From positions 186,001 through 250,000 of the forward strand of contig JANQPL010000017.1 in the NCBI GenBank assembly GCA_028289425.1: DNA of 64,000 bases. Reading direction: 5' to 3'. The notes beneath the pieces are model-generated. The model searched no databases and was not told the DNA's origin. It was given only the letters and a program-made list of their open reading frames with translations. The position numbers and the translations under genes are program-made. Each line of letters starts with the position of its first letter. Position 1 is the first letter of the stretch. Positions 29,364-37,964 of this stretch are shown in pieces. Origin of the DNA: Alphaproteobacteria bacterium (GTDB taxonomy: Bacteria > Pseudomonadota > Alphaproteobacteria > JANQMY01).

Positions 29364-29436
29364 CCGCCCCACTCCCCCGGCCCAACCTCCCCAAGGGTAC
29401 ACTCTTTCGGGTGCTTGGGCCGGGGGAGTGGGGCGG
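29364..29436. repeat. Long hairpin, family member A (degenerate loop)
   Basis: Perfect 22-bp stem CCGCCCCACTCCCCCGGCCCAA / TTGGGCCGGGGGAGTGGGGCGG; loop CCTCCCCAAGGGTACACTCTTTCGGGTGC is related to members B and C. Confidence 0.9.
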
Positions 29437-29455
29437 ATAAGCCGTCAAACAAAGA

Positions 29456-29788
29456 CTACTCGGCAGCGGGCCGCTTGCGGGCATCGAAGACATCGAATTC
29501 ATGGGCGATGAAACGGTCGACCATGGTGCGCCAAACGGCTTCCGCTACATCCGCTGACAGTCCGGCCTGGCGTGCTTCTGACAGGACTTTCGAGACCACA
29601 TCTTCAATCCGTGCTTCGTCGCGCACGGTGTCCCTCGACCCCTTAATGTGGCCGGCACGCTCGATATATGTTTGCCGTTCCGCCAGCAGGTGCACCAAAA
29701 TGCGATCAATCCGATCGATCTCCGAACGGATATCGGCCATATTTTCGCAGTCTTTCGCGGATTTCGCTTTTGTGGATGTGTCGGTCAT
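29456..29788 (-). CDS. Chorismate mutase (AroQ-type)
   Basis: IRSEIDRIDRILVHLLAERQTYIERAGHIKG...EDVVSKVLSEARQAGLSADVAEAVWRTMVDRFIAHE. Confidence 0.87.
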   Translation of the reverse strand: MTDTSTKAKSAKDCENMADIRSEIDRIDRILVHLLAERQTYIERAGHIKGSRDTVRDEARIEDVVSKVLSEARQAGLSADVAEAVWRTMVDRFIAHEFDVFDARKRPAAE

Positions 29789-29962
29789 TTCTCAACCACC
29801 CGGCTGCGCCACACGGACAATCCCTCGATTCCTGACTTATTTGGCATTTTGAGCGGTCCCTGCCAATGCACCGTGGCAAAGTATCGCAAAATCGCGTCAT
29901 AATGACGTTGGCGCGCCGTTTGCCGCCCAACACAGTGTGACGATTTCTCTGGGTAGGATGCA

Positions 29963-30574
29963 ATGGGTTTTTACGACAAGTACATATTGCCGTTCATGTT
30001 GAACGCCGCAATGAATCAAAAGCCGATCCGGTATCAGCGGCAAAAAGTGGTGCCACATGCCGAAGGACGCATTCTGGAAGTAGGTATTGGGTCGGGTCTC
30101 AATCTTGCCTACTACGATCCCGACAAAGTTGAAAAAGTGTGGGGGCTTGATCCGTCTGCGGAGCTTCGGGTCTATGCCGAAAAAGAGGCGGCCGAGGTGC
30201 AGTTCGATGTGGAATTCATCGGCCTGGAGGCAGAGAACATCCCGCTCGACGATGCCAGCATGGACACCGTGCTCATGACCTACACGCTGTGCACCATTCC
30301 CGATGCAATTGCAGCGTTGAGGGGAATGCGCCGCGTTCTGAAACCCGGCGGCAAATTGATCTTTTGCGAACACGGAAAAGCTCCCGATGAATCTGTTCGA
30401 AAATGGCAGGATCGCCTGAACCCGATTTGGAAACGCATCGGCGGCGGGTGCAATCTCAACCGCGATATACCGGGGTTGATCAAACAGGGCGGTTTCGCGG
30501 TGGAGGATCTGGACACCATGTACATCCCCGGTCCTAAACCGATGACGTTTAATTACTGGGGCAGTGCCGTTTAG
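29963..30574 (+). CDS. Class I SAM-dependent methyltransferase
   Basis: GRILEVGIGSGLNLAYYDPDKVEKVWGLDPSAEL...LKPGGKLIFCEHGKAPDESVRKWQDRLNPIWKRIGGGCNLNRDI. Confidence 0.9.
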   Translation: MGFYDKYILPFMLNAAMNQKPIRYQRQKVVPHAEGRILEVGIGSGLNLAYYDPDKVEKVWGLDPSAELRVYAEKEAAEVQFDVEFIGLEAENIPLDDASMDTVLMTYTLCTIPDAIAALRGMRRVLKPGGKLIFCEHGKAPDESVRKWQDRLNPIWKRIGGGCNLNRDIPGLIKQGGFAVEDLDTMYIPGPKPMTFNYWGSAV

Positions 30575-30588
30575 GCCCTGACAAGCTC

Positions 30589-31767
30589 ATGTTGCGTTGG
30601 GGCGTTCGCATCCTTGTGATCCTCGGGGTGCTGATGACTGTGCTGTTGGCCGCCGCTTGGTGGAAGCCGGTAGAGACATCAAGGCTCATTTGGCCGCACA
30701 TCGAAGACCATATGCTGCGCGACCCGTTTGTCGGCATCACCACCAATGGGACAGTGCAAGATGGCTTGTTTACCATTCGGACGACAGGCGTGTCGACGGC
30801 GCCCATTCGCGACGCGGCGGATGCATTCGTCGACAGTCTGTCGACCGAGCAGCAGGAACGTCTGTTGTTTCCGATCGATGATCTGGAATGGCGGCGGTGG
30901 GCGAACATACATTTGAGCACGCGCCAGGGGGTCGGTTTCCTCGAAATGAATGATGAGCAAGCGCAGGCGGCGGTTCAACTGTTGGCGGAAAGCTTGAGCC
31001 CAGACGGCCTTCAGACAGCCGTCGACATTATGCGGCTGGAAGGCCATTTGGCCGATCTTTTGGACAATGCGCCGGGTTATGGAGAGAAACGTTATTGGTT
31101 CACATTGATGGGCACGCCATCCGACAGCGAACCGTGGGGCTGGCAAATTGATGGGCATCACCTGGTGATCAATTTCTTTGTCCTGGGCGACCAGATCGTC
31201 ATGACGCCCACCTTTATGGGATCCGAGCCACCGGTCGCGAAGTCGGGCCGCTACGATGGAATTGCCGTTTTGCAAGAAGAGCAAAGCGAGGGCCTTGCCT
31301 TCATCAATGCGCTGCCGCCCGAACAGCGGTCCGTCGCGATCCTCAGCAACCGGAAGGTGGACAATGACAATCACGGGGAATTGTTCAGCGACAATGCGAT
31401 CGTTCCCTTCCAGGGCATCAAGCTTGCGGATCTGTCCCAAGATTTGCAGGCTCAGGCAAGGCAGCTGATCCGCCTCTACATCGGTAAAATGCGCGCCCGG
31501 CACGCGGCGCTTAAGATGACCGAGATATTGCGCCATTGGGACGAAACCTATTTTGCATGGATTGGAGAAACGTCGGCCGACGCGGTTTTTTATTATCGCA
31601 TTCAAAGTCCCGTAGTGATGATCGAATTCGATCACCAAAAGCCGATTGCCTTACCGGGCCCCAATCGGCCCACGCGAGATCACGTGCACACGGTAATCCG
31701 TACACCGAACGGCAACGACTACGGCAAAGACCTGTTGCGACAGCATTTGGAGCGTCATCCTCATTGA
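30589..31767 (+). CDS. DUF3500 family protein
   Basis: DPFVGITTNGTVQDGLFTIRTTGVSTAPIRDAADAFVDSLSTEQQERLLFPIDDLEWRRWANIHLSTRQGVGFLEMNDEQ...FTLMGTPSDSEPWGWQIDGHHLVINFFVLGDQIVMTPTFMGSEP. Confidence 0.8.
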   Translation: MLRWGVRILVILGVLMTVLLAAAWWKPVETSRLIWPHIEDHMLRDPFVGITTNGTVQDGLFTIRTTGVSTAPIRDAADAFVDSLSTEQQERLLFPIDDLEWRRWANIHLSTRQGVGFLEMNDEQAQAAVQLLAESLSPDGLQTAVDIMRLEGHLADLLDNAPGYGEKRYWFTLMGTPSDSEPWGWQIDGHHLVINFFVLGDQIVMTPTFMGSEPPVAKSGRYDGIAVLQEEQSEGLAFINALPPEQRSVAILSNRKVDNDNHGELFSDNAIVPFQGIKLADLSQDLQAQARQLIRLYIGKMRARHAALKMTEILRHWDETYFAWIGETSADAVFYYRIQSPVVMIEFDHQKPIALPGPNRPTRDHVHTVIRTPNGNDYGKDLLRQHLERHPH

Positions 31768-31875
31768 GGGTGGCCCATTCACTCTTGTCCGAATATGTGG
31801 GAAGAATGGCAGTGCCCATGCTTGCTCCCCTGTCCGCTTCCGAACAAAACTCCTTGATTACAACAGGACAATCAT

Positions 31876-32415
31876 ATGCCTCACATTGGCCCAGACGTAA
31901 CGCTTGACGATCCGGCCTTCGTTCACGACACGGCTCTCTTGTATGGGAAGGTCTATATCGGTCCCGGCGCGTCGGTTTTTGCGCGTACGGTGATGCGTTC
32001 GGAAACATTTGAAATCCGGATTGGTGCACGCACGAACATCCAAGACTTCGTTATGGTCCATGAAGGGAGTAGGTCGCCAACCATCGTCGGGGAAGATTGC
32101 TCGATAACGCACCACGTCACGCTCCATGGGTGCGAGATAGGGGACCGGTGTCTTGTCGGCATTAACGCTACGGTCATGGACGAGGCTAAAATTGGGGCGA
32201 ACTCGATCGTTGCGGGACATGCAATCGTCTCCGAACGCAAAGAGTTTCCCGAGAACTCTGTGATTGCCGGTGTACCGGCGAAGCTGGTTGCGACACGGGA
32301 CAATAGCGCTGCGAACTTGCGCAATTCGAGGTTTTACCAGGTGATTGCGGCCAATTACGCCAAAGGAATTGAACGCCTAAGTCCAGAACAAATAGAAGAG
32401 CTTTCGAAGGGATGA
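31876..32415 (+). CDS. Gamma carbonic anhydrase-like hexapeptide-repeat protein
   Basis: Left-handed beta-helix pattern: DTALLYGKVYIGPGASVFARTVMRSETFEIRIGARTNIQDFVMVHEG...ITHHVTLHGCEIGDRCLVGINATVMDEAKIGANSIVAGHAIV. Confidence 0.87.
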   Translation: MPHIGPDVTLDDPAFVHDTALLYGKVYIGPGASVFARTVMRSETFEIRIGARTNIQDFVMVHEGSRSPTIVGEDCSITHHVTLHGCEIGDRCLVGINATVMDEAKIGANSIVAGHAIVSERKEFPENSVIAGVPAKLVATRDNSAANLRNSRFYQVIAANYAKGIERLSPEQIEELSKG

Positions 32416-32425
32416 GGCTGAAAGG

Positions 32426-32671
32426 ATGGCTATGCTTGAGTTGAGGCCTGGGTGCGAATGTTGCGACAAGGACCTGCCTCCAGAAAGTCAAGAAGCGCGG
32501 ATTTGCACATTCGAATGTACCTTCTGCGCAATTTGTGCGGATGAAAAGCTTAAAGGTGTTTGTCCCAATTGCGGTGGCAATCTGGTGCAGCGGCCAATTC
32601 GGCCCGCAGCGCTGCTGGACCGGTTCCCGGCTTCGAAAGAGCGCGTGTTCAAACCGGAAGGGTGTGTCTAG
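32426..32671 (+). CDS. DUF1272 domain protein
   Basis: LELRPGCECCDKDLPPESQEARICTFECTFCAICADEKLKGVCPNCGGNLVQRPIRP; multiple Cys pairs. Confidence 0.88.
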   Translation: MAMLELRPGCECCDKDLPPESQEARICTFECTFCAICADEKLKGVCPNCGGNLVQRPIRPAALLDRFPASKERVFKPEGCV

Positions 32672-32675
32672 GCGA

Positions 32676-32778
32676 CCTCATACTTCGAGACCGACGCCAA
32701 ACGGCGTCCTCCTCAGCATGAGGTCTAAGTGTAAGCTTCATCCTGAGGGCCGCCGAAGGCGGCGTCTCGAAGGATGAA
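32676..32778. repeat. Intergenic palindromic repeat (CCTCATxCTTCGAGACxG... / ...GTCTCGAAGGATGA type)
   Basis: CCTCATACTTCGAGACCG at one end, GGCGTCTCGAAGGATGAAG at the other, with inner TCAGCATGAGG and TTCATCCTGAGG. Confidence 0.7.
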
Positions 32779-32793
32779 GTGGAAAACAAAGAG

Positions 32794-33435
32794 ATGTCTT
32801 CGATCCTCAAAATCTACGCCCCCGTGATTTCCACCTATGGGCGGATTGCGGCCATGACGGCGGAAGAAGCGGGACTGGTCTGGGAGAATGTTCCGACCCA
32901 TGCGGGCGCCGGCGAACACCGCGCACGGCACCCGTTCCAGAAAACGCCGGCTGTTGAAATTGACGGTATCCAGCTCTACGAGACCATCGCCATTTGTCAG
33001 TATGTGGATGATGTGCACGGCCGTGGGCAGCTTCAGCCGAAAGATCCGTTAGAGCGGGCACGCATGAGCCAATGGATTTCCATTGCAAATGCTTATGTCT
33101 TTCCCACGACGGAAAACGGATTGGTCTTGCCCCGCCTCGTGGTCCCCATGATGGGGGGCACGCCGCGGGAAGAGCTCATCGAGCAAGCGCTGCCGACCAT
33201 CGCGTATCAGATGACGCTCGTCAGCAACCGGCTCGAAGAAGCGGCATACCTGGCAGGTAATCGCTTTTCCCTCGCCGACATCTTTATGTACTGCATTTTG
33301 AGGGCCGTTCAGCTTACGCCGGAAGGGCGCATGATCTTCGATCAGCTTCTGCCTTTGAAAAAGTGGGCTAGCACTGTTTCGACCCGAAAAAGCGCGCAAG
33401 CGACCCAATGGTCGACGGAAGACTTTATGGATTAG
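32794..33435 (+). CDS. Glutathione S-transferase family protein
   Basis: KIYAPVISTYGRIAAMTAEEAGLVWENVPTHAGAGEHRARHPFQKTPAVEIDGIQLYETIAICQYVDD; C-terminal YLAGNRFSLADIFMYCIL. Confidence 0.85.
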   Translation: MSSILKIYAPVISTYGRIAAMTAEEAGLVWENVPTHAGAGEHRARHPFQKTPAVEIDGIQLYETIAICQYVDDVHGRGQLQPKDPLERARMSQWISIANAYVFPTTENGLVLPRLVVPMMGGTPREELIEQALPTIAYQMTLVSNRLEEAAYLAGNRFSLADIFMYCILRAVQLTPEGRMIFDQLLPLKKWASTVSTRKSAQATQWSTEDFMD

Positions 33436-33440
33436 CTTGG

Positions 33441-33512
33441 CCGTCCCGCTCCCCCTTCCCAACCACCCGATAAGGGTACCCTAGGGGTGGTTGGGAAGGG
33501 GGAGCGGGACGG
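33441..33512. repeat. Long hairpin, family member B
   Basis: Perfect 28-bp stem CCGTCCCGCTCCCCCTTCCCAACCACCC / GGGTGGTTGGGAAGGGGGAGCGGGACGG around the 16-nt core GATAAGGGTACCCTAG. Confidence 0.95.
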
Positions 33513-33531
33513 TCGTAGGAGATATCAAAAC

Positions 33532-33921
33532 ATGTCCGACAATCTCGCTGACTTCATGCCGTTCTCGAAGCTTATGGGCGTCCAGGTCACGGAAGCTACG
33601 AAGGAAAGAGTCGTGGGCACGCTGACGGTTGGGCCTGAGCTGTGCACCAGCAACAACATCATGCATGGCGGGGCGATGATGGCGTTTGCGGATACATTGG
33701 GGGCGATCGCCGCGTCCTTGAACCTGCCGGAGGGGGCCAATGGGACAACAACCATCGAAAGCAAAACCAATTTCCTAAGGGCCGCCCCGGAAGGGTCCAC
33801 GATCACCGCCGAAACCACGCCCGTCAATGTGGGTCGGCGGCTGTCGGTCTGGCAGACTAAACTGTTCCGCGAAGACGGCAAACCAGCGGCCATTATCACC
33901 CAATCGCAATTGGTGCTGTAA
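33532..33921 (+). CDS. PaaI family thioesterase (hotdog fold)
   Basis: PFSKLMGVQVTEATKERVVGTLTVGPELCTSNNIMHGGAMMAFADTLGAIAA...IESKTNFLRAAPEGSTITAETTPVNVGRRLSVWQTKLFREDGK. Confidence 0.88.
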   Translation: MSDNLADFMPFSKLMGVQVTEATKERVVGTLTVGPELCTSNNIMHGGAMMAFADTLGAIAASLNLPEGANGTTTIESKTNFLRAAPEGSTITAETTPVNVGRRLSVWQTKLFREDGKPAAIITQSQLVL

Positions 33922-33923
33922 GA

Positions 33924-34313
33924 TCAGTCGGAAACCTTAAACCAAAACTCCACTTCCTCGGTTTCCACATCGCAATGGGCCGAATGTTCTAATCCGGCCG
34001 GCACGTGGTACCAGTCGCCCGGACCATACACATAATCAGAGCCATTCATGGTGATGGTCATTTCGCCTTTTGTGATCACCCCCCAATTGTCCGTGTCGTG
34101 GGTGTGAGGCTCAATCACCGTGCCGCCTGGATAAGTGCCAAACAGCACATCGCAGTTTTCGGCTGGAAGACGGAAGGCGTCAAACCGCCCCCGATAAGGT
34201 TGGAGCTGCTTAATGCGCTCTGGAAATTCTGACCATCTCATATACGGCATCCAAAGTTGTTGCGCTGCAGTGTGCCCATCCTGGGGTCGAAAGCTTTCAA
34301 AAAAGTGCCCCAA
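33924..34313 (-). CDS. Cupin domain protein
   Basis: PGGTVIEPHTHDTDNWGVITKGEMTITMNGSDYVYGPGDWYHVPAGLEHSAHCD. Confidence 0.88.
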   Translation of the reverse strand: MGHFFESFRPQDGHTAAQQLWMPYMRWSEFPERIKQLQPYRGRFDAFRLPAENCDVLFGTYPGGTVIEPHTHDTDNWGVITKGEMTITMNGSDYVYGPGDWYHVPAGLEHSAHCDVETEEVEFWFKVSD

Positions 34314-34391
34314 TCAGTGCAAGGGGCGTTCATTGCCGGTCCGAAATGTTAATGTGCCGGAGGAAATGGTTGCCGATAGCGTGCCAAGATC

Positions 34392-35189
34392 ATGTTGAGC
34401 CGAACCACCGATCAGTTTGCGGTCTCGCTGTTGCCGCGCAGCGCCTATGAGGCGCGATTCACGGCCGACCGCACCCGGATCGGTTTTGCCTTTGACATTC
34501 AACGGGGAAGCCATGCCATCGGCACGGACCGGCACACACCGTTCATCACGCGGCCGTCGACGGTTGCCGTTACGCCGCGAGGGTGCGATGTGTTTTCCCA
34601 GTCGGCTGTGGGCGGCGAGTACCTCACGATCGAGCCATTGGACAAGGATTGGCACCTTCCACCTTCAGCCTGCACAAATCGTGTCGTTCCGGAGGCGGAT
34701 CAAATCGCCCACGCACTGAGGCGGTTGATGTTCCGCTTGGGCCCGCACCGGGAAGAGCTGAACGAGCATGCCTTCACGTTTGTGGATTTGGTGGAGGAAA
34801 GTTTGGGTGATGGTCCGATTGCGCATTCACATCTTGGGTCGCTGACAGACCGCCGCCTCAATACCCTGAACGATTTCATCGAAGCGCACTTGCCCGGTGA
34901 TCTTGGCGTGGACAAAATGGCGGCACAGGTGGGCCTGCGGCCGCGGCACTTCATGCGCGCCTTCAAACATGCAACCGGAACAACGCCGCATGCTTATGTG
35001 GTGGAACGCCGGTTGGAGCGGGCACGCCGGCTTCTTGTTGCGGGCAGCCAGCATGTCTCTGACGTCGCGATGGCATGTGGGTTTTCGTCCCACGCCCATC
35101 TCACATCCTGCTTCACCAAGCGGTTTGGGGTGCCGCCATCGGCCTTCAGACGACACGAGCGCGCTAGCGGATCAGCCCTTCGATCATGA
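34392..35189 (+). CDS. AraC family transcriptional regulator
   Basis: C-terminal double HTH: LNDFIEAHLPGDLGVDKMAAQVGLRPRHFMRAFKHATGTTPHAYVVERRLERARRLLVAGSQHVSDVAMACGFSSHAHLTSCFTKRFGVPPSAFRR. Confidence 0.92.
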   Translation: MLSRTTDQFAVSLLPRSAYEARFTADRTRIGFAFDIQRGSHAIGTDRHTPFITRPSTVAVTPRGCDVFSQSAVGGEYLTIEPLDKDWHLPPSACTNRVVPEADQIAHALRRLMFRLGPHREELNEHAFTFVDLVEESLGDGPIAHSHLGSLTDRRLNTLNDFIEAHLPGDLGVDKMAAQVGLRPRHFMRAFKHATGTTPHAYVVERRLERARRLLVAGSQHVSDVAMACGFSSHAHLTSCFTKRFGVPPSAFRRHERASGSALRS

Positions 35190-36237
35190 TCTGAGCGCCG
35201 GCGCCACCGAACCAGGACAGCACCGGGATCAGCAAATAGACAATGAAACGGCCGATGTCAGGTGAGTCCACCGGCCAGTCTGACAAAGAGTCCAACTCGC
35301 GCTTGTAGGCCAATAGGTCTGAAAGATGCGCCGACGGACCGTTTTGCGGCTCTGATTGACCTTTCAGAACGGCCCGACGGCCCTTAACGGCGTGAACCAC
35401 CCAATCCAACTCCTTGCTCTTCTCTCGAACAATGAAACTGCGGGCGGCAAACAGAGGGAGCAGAAACTCGACGGTAGCAAGCACGGCCGAAAGCCCGACC
35501 ATCACGTAAATTGTCGGCAGTTCGCCGAAGAGGGTTTGGTTGTTCCCTTCATCCAAAAGCAGCGTTACCAGTATGGCGAACAGAAACAAGGCGCGCAGGG
35601 CCGCGCGCATGCCGATGCGCACGAATGGACGGTAGGCATCGCGGTCGAACACGTCGATCACAAATTGCTTCCCGTACTGATAGCGAAAAAGTGTGAGAAG
35701 GGGGTGGCTGATCGCGATAGCACGGCCACCGCGGGCAAACGCGGCTGGAAAAACAAAAGCGGCAAAGATAAAGAACGACTCGACAATTCCCTCGCGCAGT
35801 AGCAGCGAACCCGATCCGGTGAAGAGAAACAAATAGATGAAGCCGACGAGACCGCCGATTCCCAGAGCCCAACGGCTGCGCCGCGCAAGTCGCTGCACGA
35901 TCGGTCCAATATCTTCCCCAATGGCGTCGGCGGGTATCCTTGCCCGCAGCTCTTTGACGTCGACGTGATTGCCCCGCTGCACATAGATGTCCGACGCATA
36001 GAGGTAGGCGAATATAACGCTGACAACAACAACTGTATCGAACTCGTACCAAAACGTCGGAGGGGGCCGGTAATACTCATTCAACGGAGGGAACTGGACA
36101 ACCGCCAGGCCCACGCCGTAAAGGCCGATCAGAAGCAGACAGAAAAGTAGCCCCGTTATCCACGGGCGCAACGGGACAGAGGCGAATAATCGTCCGTCCG
36201 GCGTGTCGATTTCTTTGAGAGCTTCTGCGTAGTCCAT
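35164..36237 (-). CDS. Multi-pass membrane protein of unknown function
   Basis: 357-aa ORF with at least six hydrophobic segments; no family recognised. Confidence 0.72.
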   Translation of the reverse strand: MDYAEALKEIDTPDGRLFASVPLRPWITGLLFCLLLIGLYGVGLAVVQFPPLNEYYRPPPTFWYEFDTVVVVSVIFAYLYASDIYVQRGNHVDVKELRARIPADAIGEDIGPIVQRLARRSRWALGIGGLVGFIYLFLFTGSGSLLLREGIVESFFIFAAFVFPAAFARGGRAIAISHPLLTLFRYQYGKQFVIDVFDRDAYRPFVRIGMRAALRALFLFAILVTLLLDEGNNQTLFGELPTIYVMVGLSAVLATVEFLLPLFAARSFIVREKSKELDWVVHAVKGRRAVLKGQSEPQNGPSAHLSDLLAYKRELDSLSDWPVDSPDIGRFIVYLLIPVLSWFGGAGAQIMIEGLIR

Positions 36238-36315
36238 GCCTCAGCACCTAATCGATGACAAGGCCGGACACAAGCCCCCTCATAACCCGTTCGAATGGAT
36301 TAGGCAAAAGCTCGA

Positions 36316-36786
36316 TTAGTTCTTGAGGGCGTCGCGGATGGCGTCTGCCTTTTGCTCCGTGAACACACCGGTTTCGAGCAAGTCGAGAATCGATATCACG
36401 CCGCCATTGGCGCCCCAGCTGCCCTCATTGATGGTGCGGAACTGGACCCACCAATTGGGCGACGGCGCGCCCATCTTAAGGGCATTCGTAAGCGCGTCGT
36501 AAAGATTTAGGATCACTTGGGCCCTGTCGGCTTGAGGCCAATGGCCATCCATCACAGCCACATCGATCACCATCACATCTGCGTCCGCTTCGGATATGAG
36601 GGTGCCGTTGATGGCCATGCTGTCTTTCGGCAGTTCGCGAAAATGCACTTGAAACCCCAGGCGGGCGAGGGGTTCGAATTGCCCCAGCTCGACCGTCAAG
36701 ACGGCATCCGTCAAGCTCGTCGAGAGTTCCTTGCGCTGAACTTTCGTAATCCGTACTTCGGGGACGGTGACGGTGATCGTTGTCAT
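36316..36786 (-). CDS. Hypothetical protein (tautomerase-like size and terminus unconfirmed)
   Basis: 156-aa ORF; stop/start overlap with the upstream alcohol dehydrogenase gene suggests an operon; no family recognised. Confidence 0.65.
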   Translation of the reverse strand: MTTITVTVPEVRITKVQRKELSTSLTDAVLTVELGQFEPLARLGFQVHFRELPKDSMAINGTLISEADADVMVIDVAVMDGHWPQADRAQVILNLYDALTNALKMGAPSPNWWVQFRTINEGSWGANGGVISILDLLETGVFTEQKADAIRDALKN

Positions 36787-37856
36787 GAAGAACCCTCCCG
36801 ATGTTGCGCGAGCAGCGCGTCATCCAAAACGAAGACGGGTTTGACGCTGTCCAGTAGGCGCTCTTGCGCTTCTAGTGCCGGAAAGACATCGGACACAACG
36901 TCGGTGACCTTCAGGACTTCTTTCCCGATGAGCGGCATAACGGTCTTCAGCTCATGGGCGGCATTCACCATTTCATTTCGCACGGTGATGCAATTGAAAT
37001 AGTTTCCCATCCAAGGCGGGCGCATGTCGGTCGGGCCGAAATAGCCGCCAACGGTTGTGCAAAACCCTTCCGGCGCCGTAGACATCATCGCAACATAAAA
37101 GCTCGCTTCTTTGATCTGCGCATCCACGGTGATGAGGTAAGGGCCAAGTGGCGCGGTTTGTTCGTCGATCCGCTGCTCGATCACGTTCGCGCCTAATCGT
37201 TCGGCAATGGCCAGCCGGTCAGGTTTGGTGTCCACATAGTCGACCTTGCCCGCACCCAGCGCCTTTGCCGTCGCGACTGCGTAGAGCCCGCAACTGCCGG
37301 CGCCGCTGCCGCCCAGCACCAGCACATCTGCACCCGGCCAGCGGGCAAGCCCAGGCGCGACCAAGCGAAACCCGTCGGGCAAATTGTCGGAAGCGGGCGC
37401 AAGCGCAATGGGCGACGCGCCATTGGGAATCGGAAACAGCATGTGATCCGCATACGGCACAAGAACACGTTCAGAGAAACCGCCGCCATATTCGATCTCG
37501 TTGCCGGGTAAGCCGAACGTTGAAAGGCGCGGCACGCTTTCGCAGGAGCGGGTCAGGCCCATCTTGCACATGCGGCATTCTCCACATGAGATTTGGAACG
37601 ACACAACAACCCGGTCGCCAGGTTTTACGGTAGACACCGCATCGCCAATCTCCACCACTTCCGCGGTGAATTCATGGCCGATGGCGAATTGTTGCTGGGT
37701 GGGCGTGTTGCCGCGAAAGATCGCCAAGTCCAGATCGCAGCGGGACACGGCGAGCGGGCGCACAAGGGCCTGCCGCGCATCGGAGATTTTTGGCGCAGGC
37801 ACCTCGCGCCATTCAAATTCCCGGGGGCCGATAAAGGTCAGTTGATGCATGTGCAT
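36783..37856 (-). CDS. Zinc-dependent alcohol dehydrogenase family (MDR)
   Basis: AIGHEFTAEVVEIGDAVSTVKPGDRVVVSFQISCGECRMCKMGLTRSCESVP: structural Zn Cys pattern; GADVLVLGGSGAGSCGLYAVATAKALGA. Confidence 0.88.
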   Translation of the reverse strand: MHMHQLTFIGPREFEWREVPAPKISDARQALVRPLAVSRCDLDLAIFRGNTPTQQQFAIGHEFTAEVVEIGDAVSTVKPGDRVVVSFQISCGECRMCKMGLTRSCESVPRLSTFGLPGNEIEYGGGFSERVLVPYADHMLFPIPNGASPIALAPASDNLPDGFRLVAPGLARWPGADVLVLGGSGAGSCGLYAVATAKALGAGKVDYVDTKPDRLAIAERLGANVIEQRIDEQTAPLGPYLITVDAQIKEASFYVAMMSTAPEGFCTTVGGYFGPTDMRPPWMGNYFNCITVRNEMVNAAHELKTVMPLIGKEVLKVTDVVSDVFPALEAQERLLDSVKPVFVLDDALLAQHREGSS

Positions 37857-37964
37857 GAAACATCCCGCTTGTGTGGGTTGAGGAGCTGATGTGAATTCCC
37901 CAAATCTCGCGCTGACTTGGGCCTTGTACAAACGAGTTCCGCACACATAAGATGAATTTGGCTC

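Noticed and set aside
30679-31638. 319-aa minus-strand ORF
   Set aside because: Antisense to the DUF3500 gene; shadow ORF.
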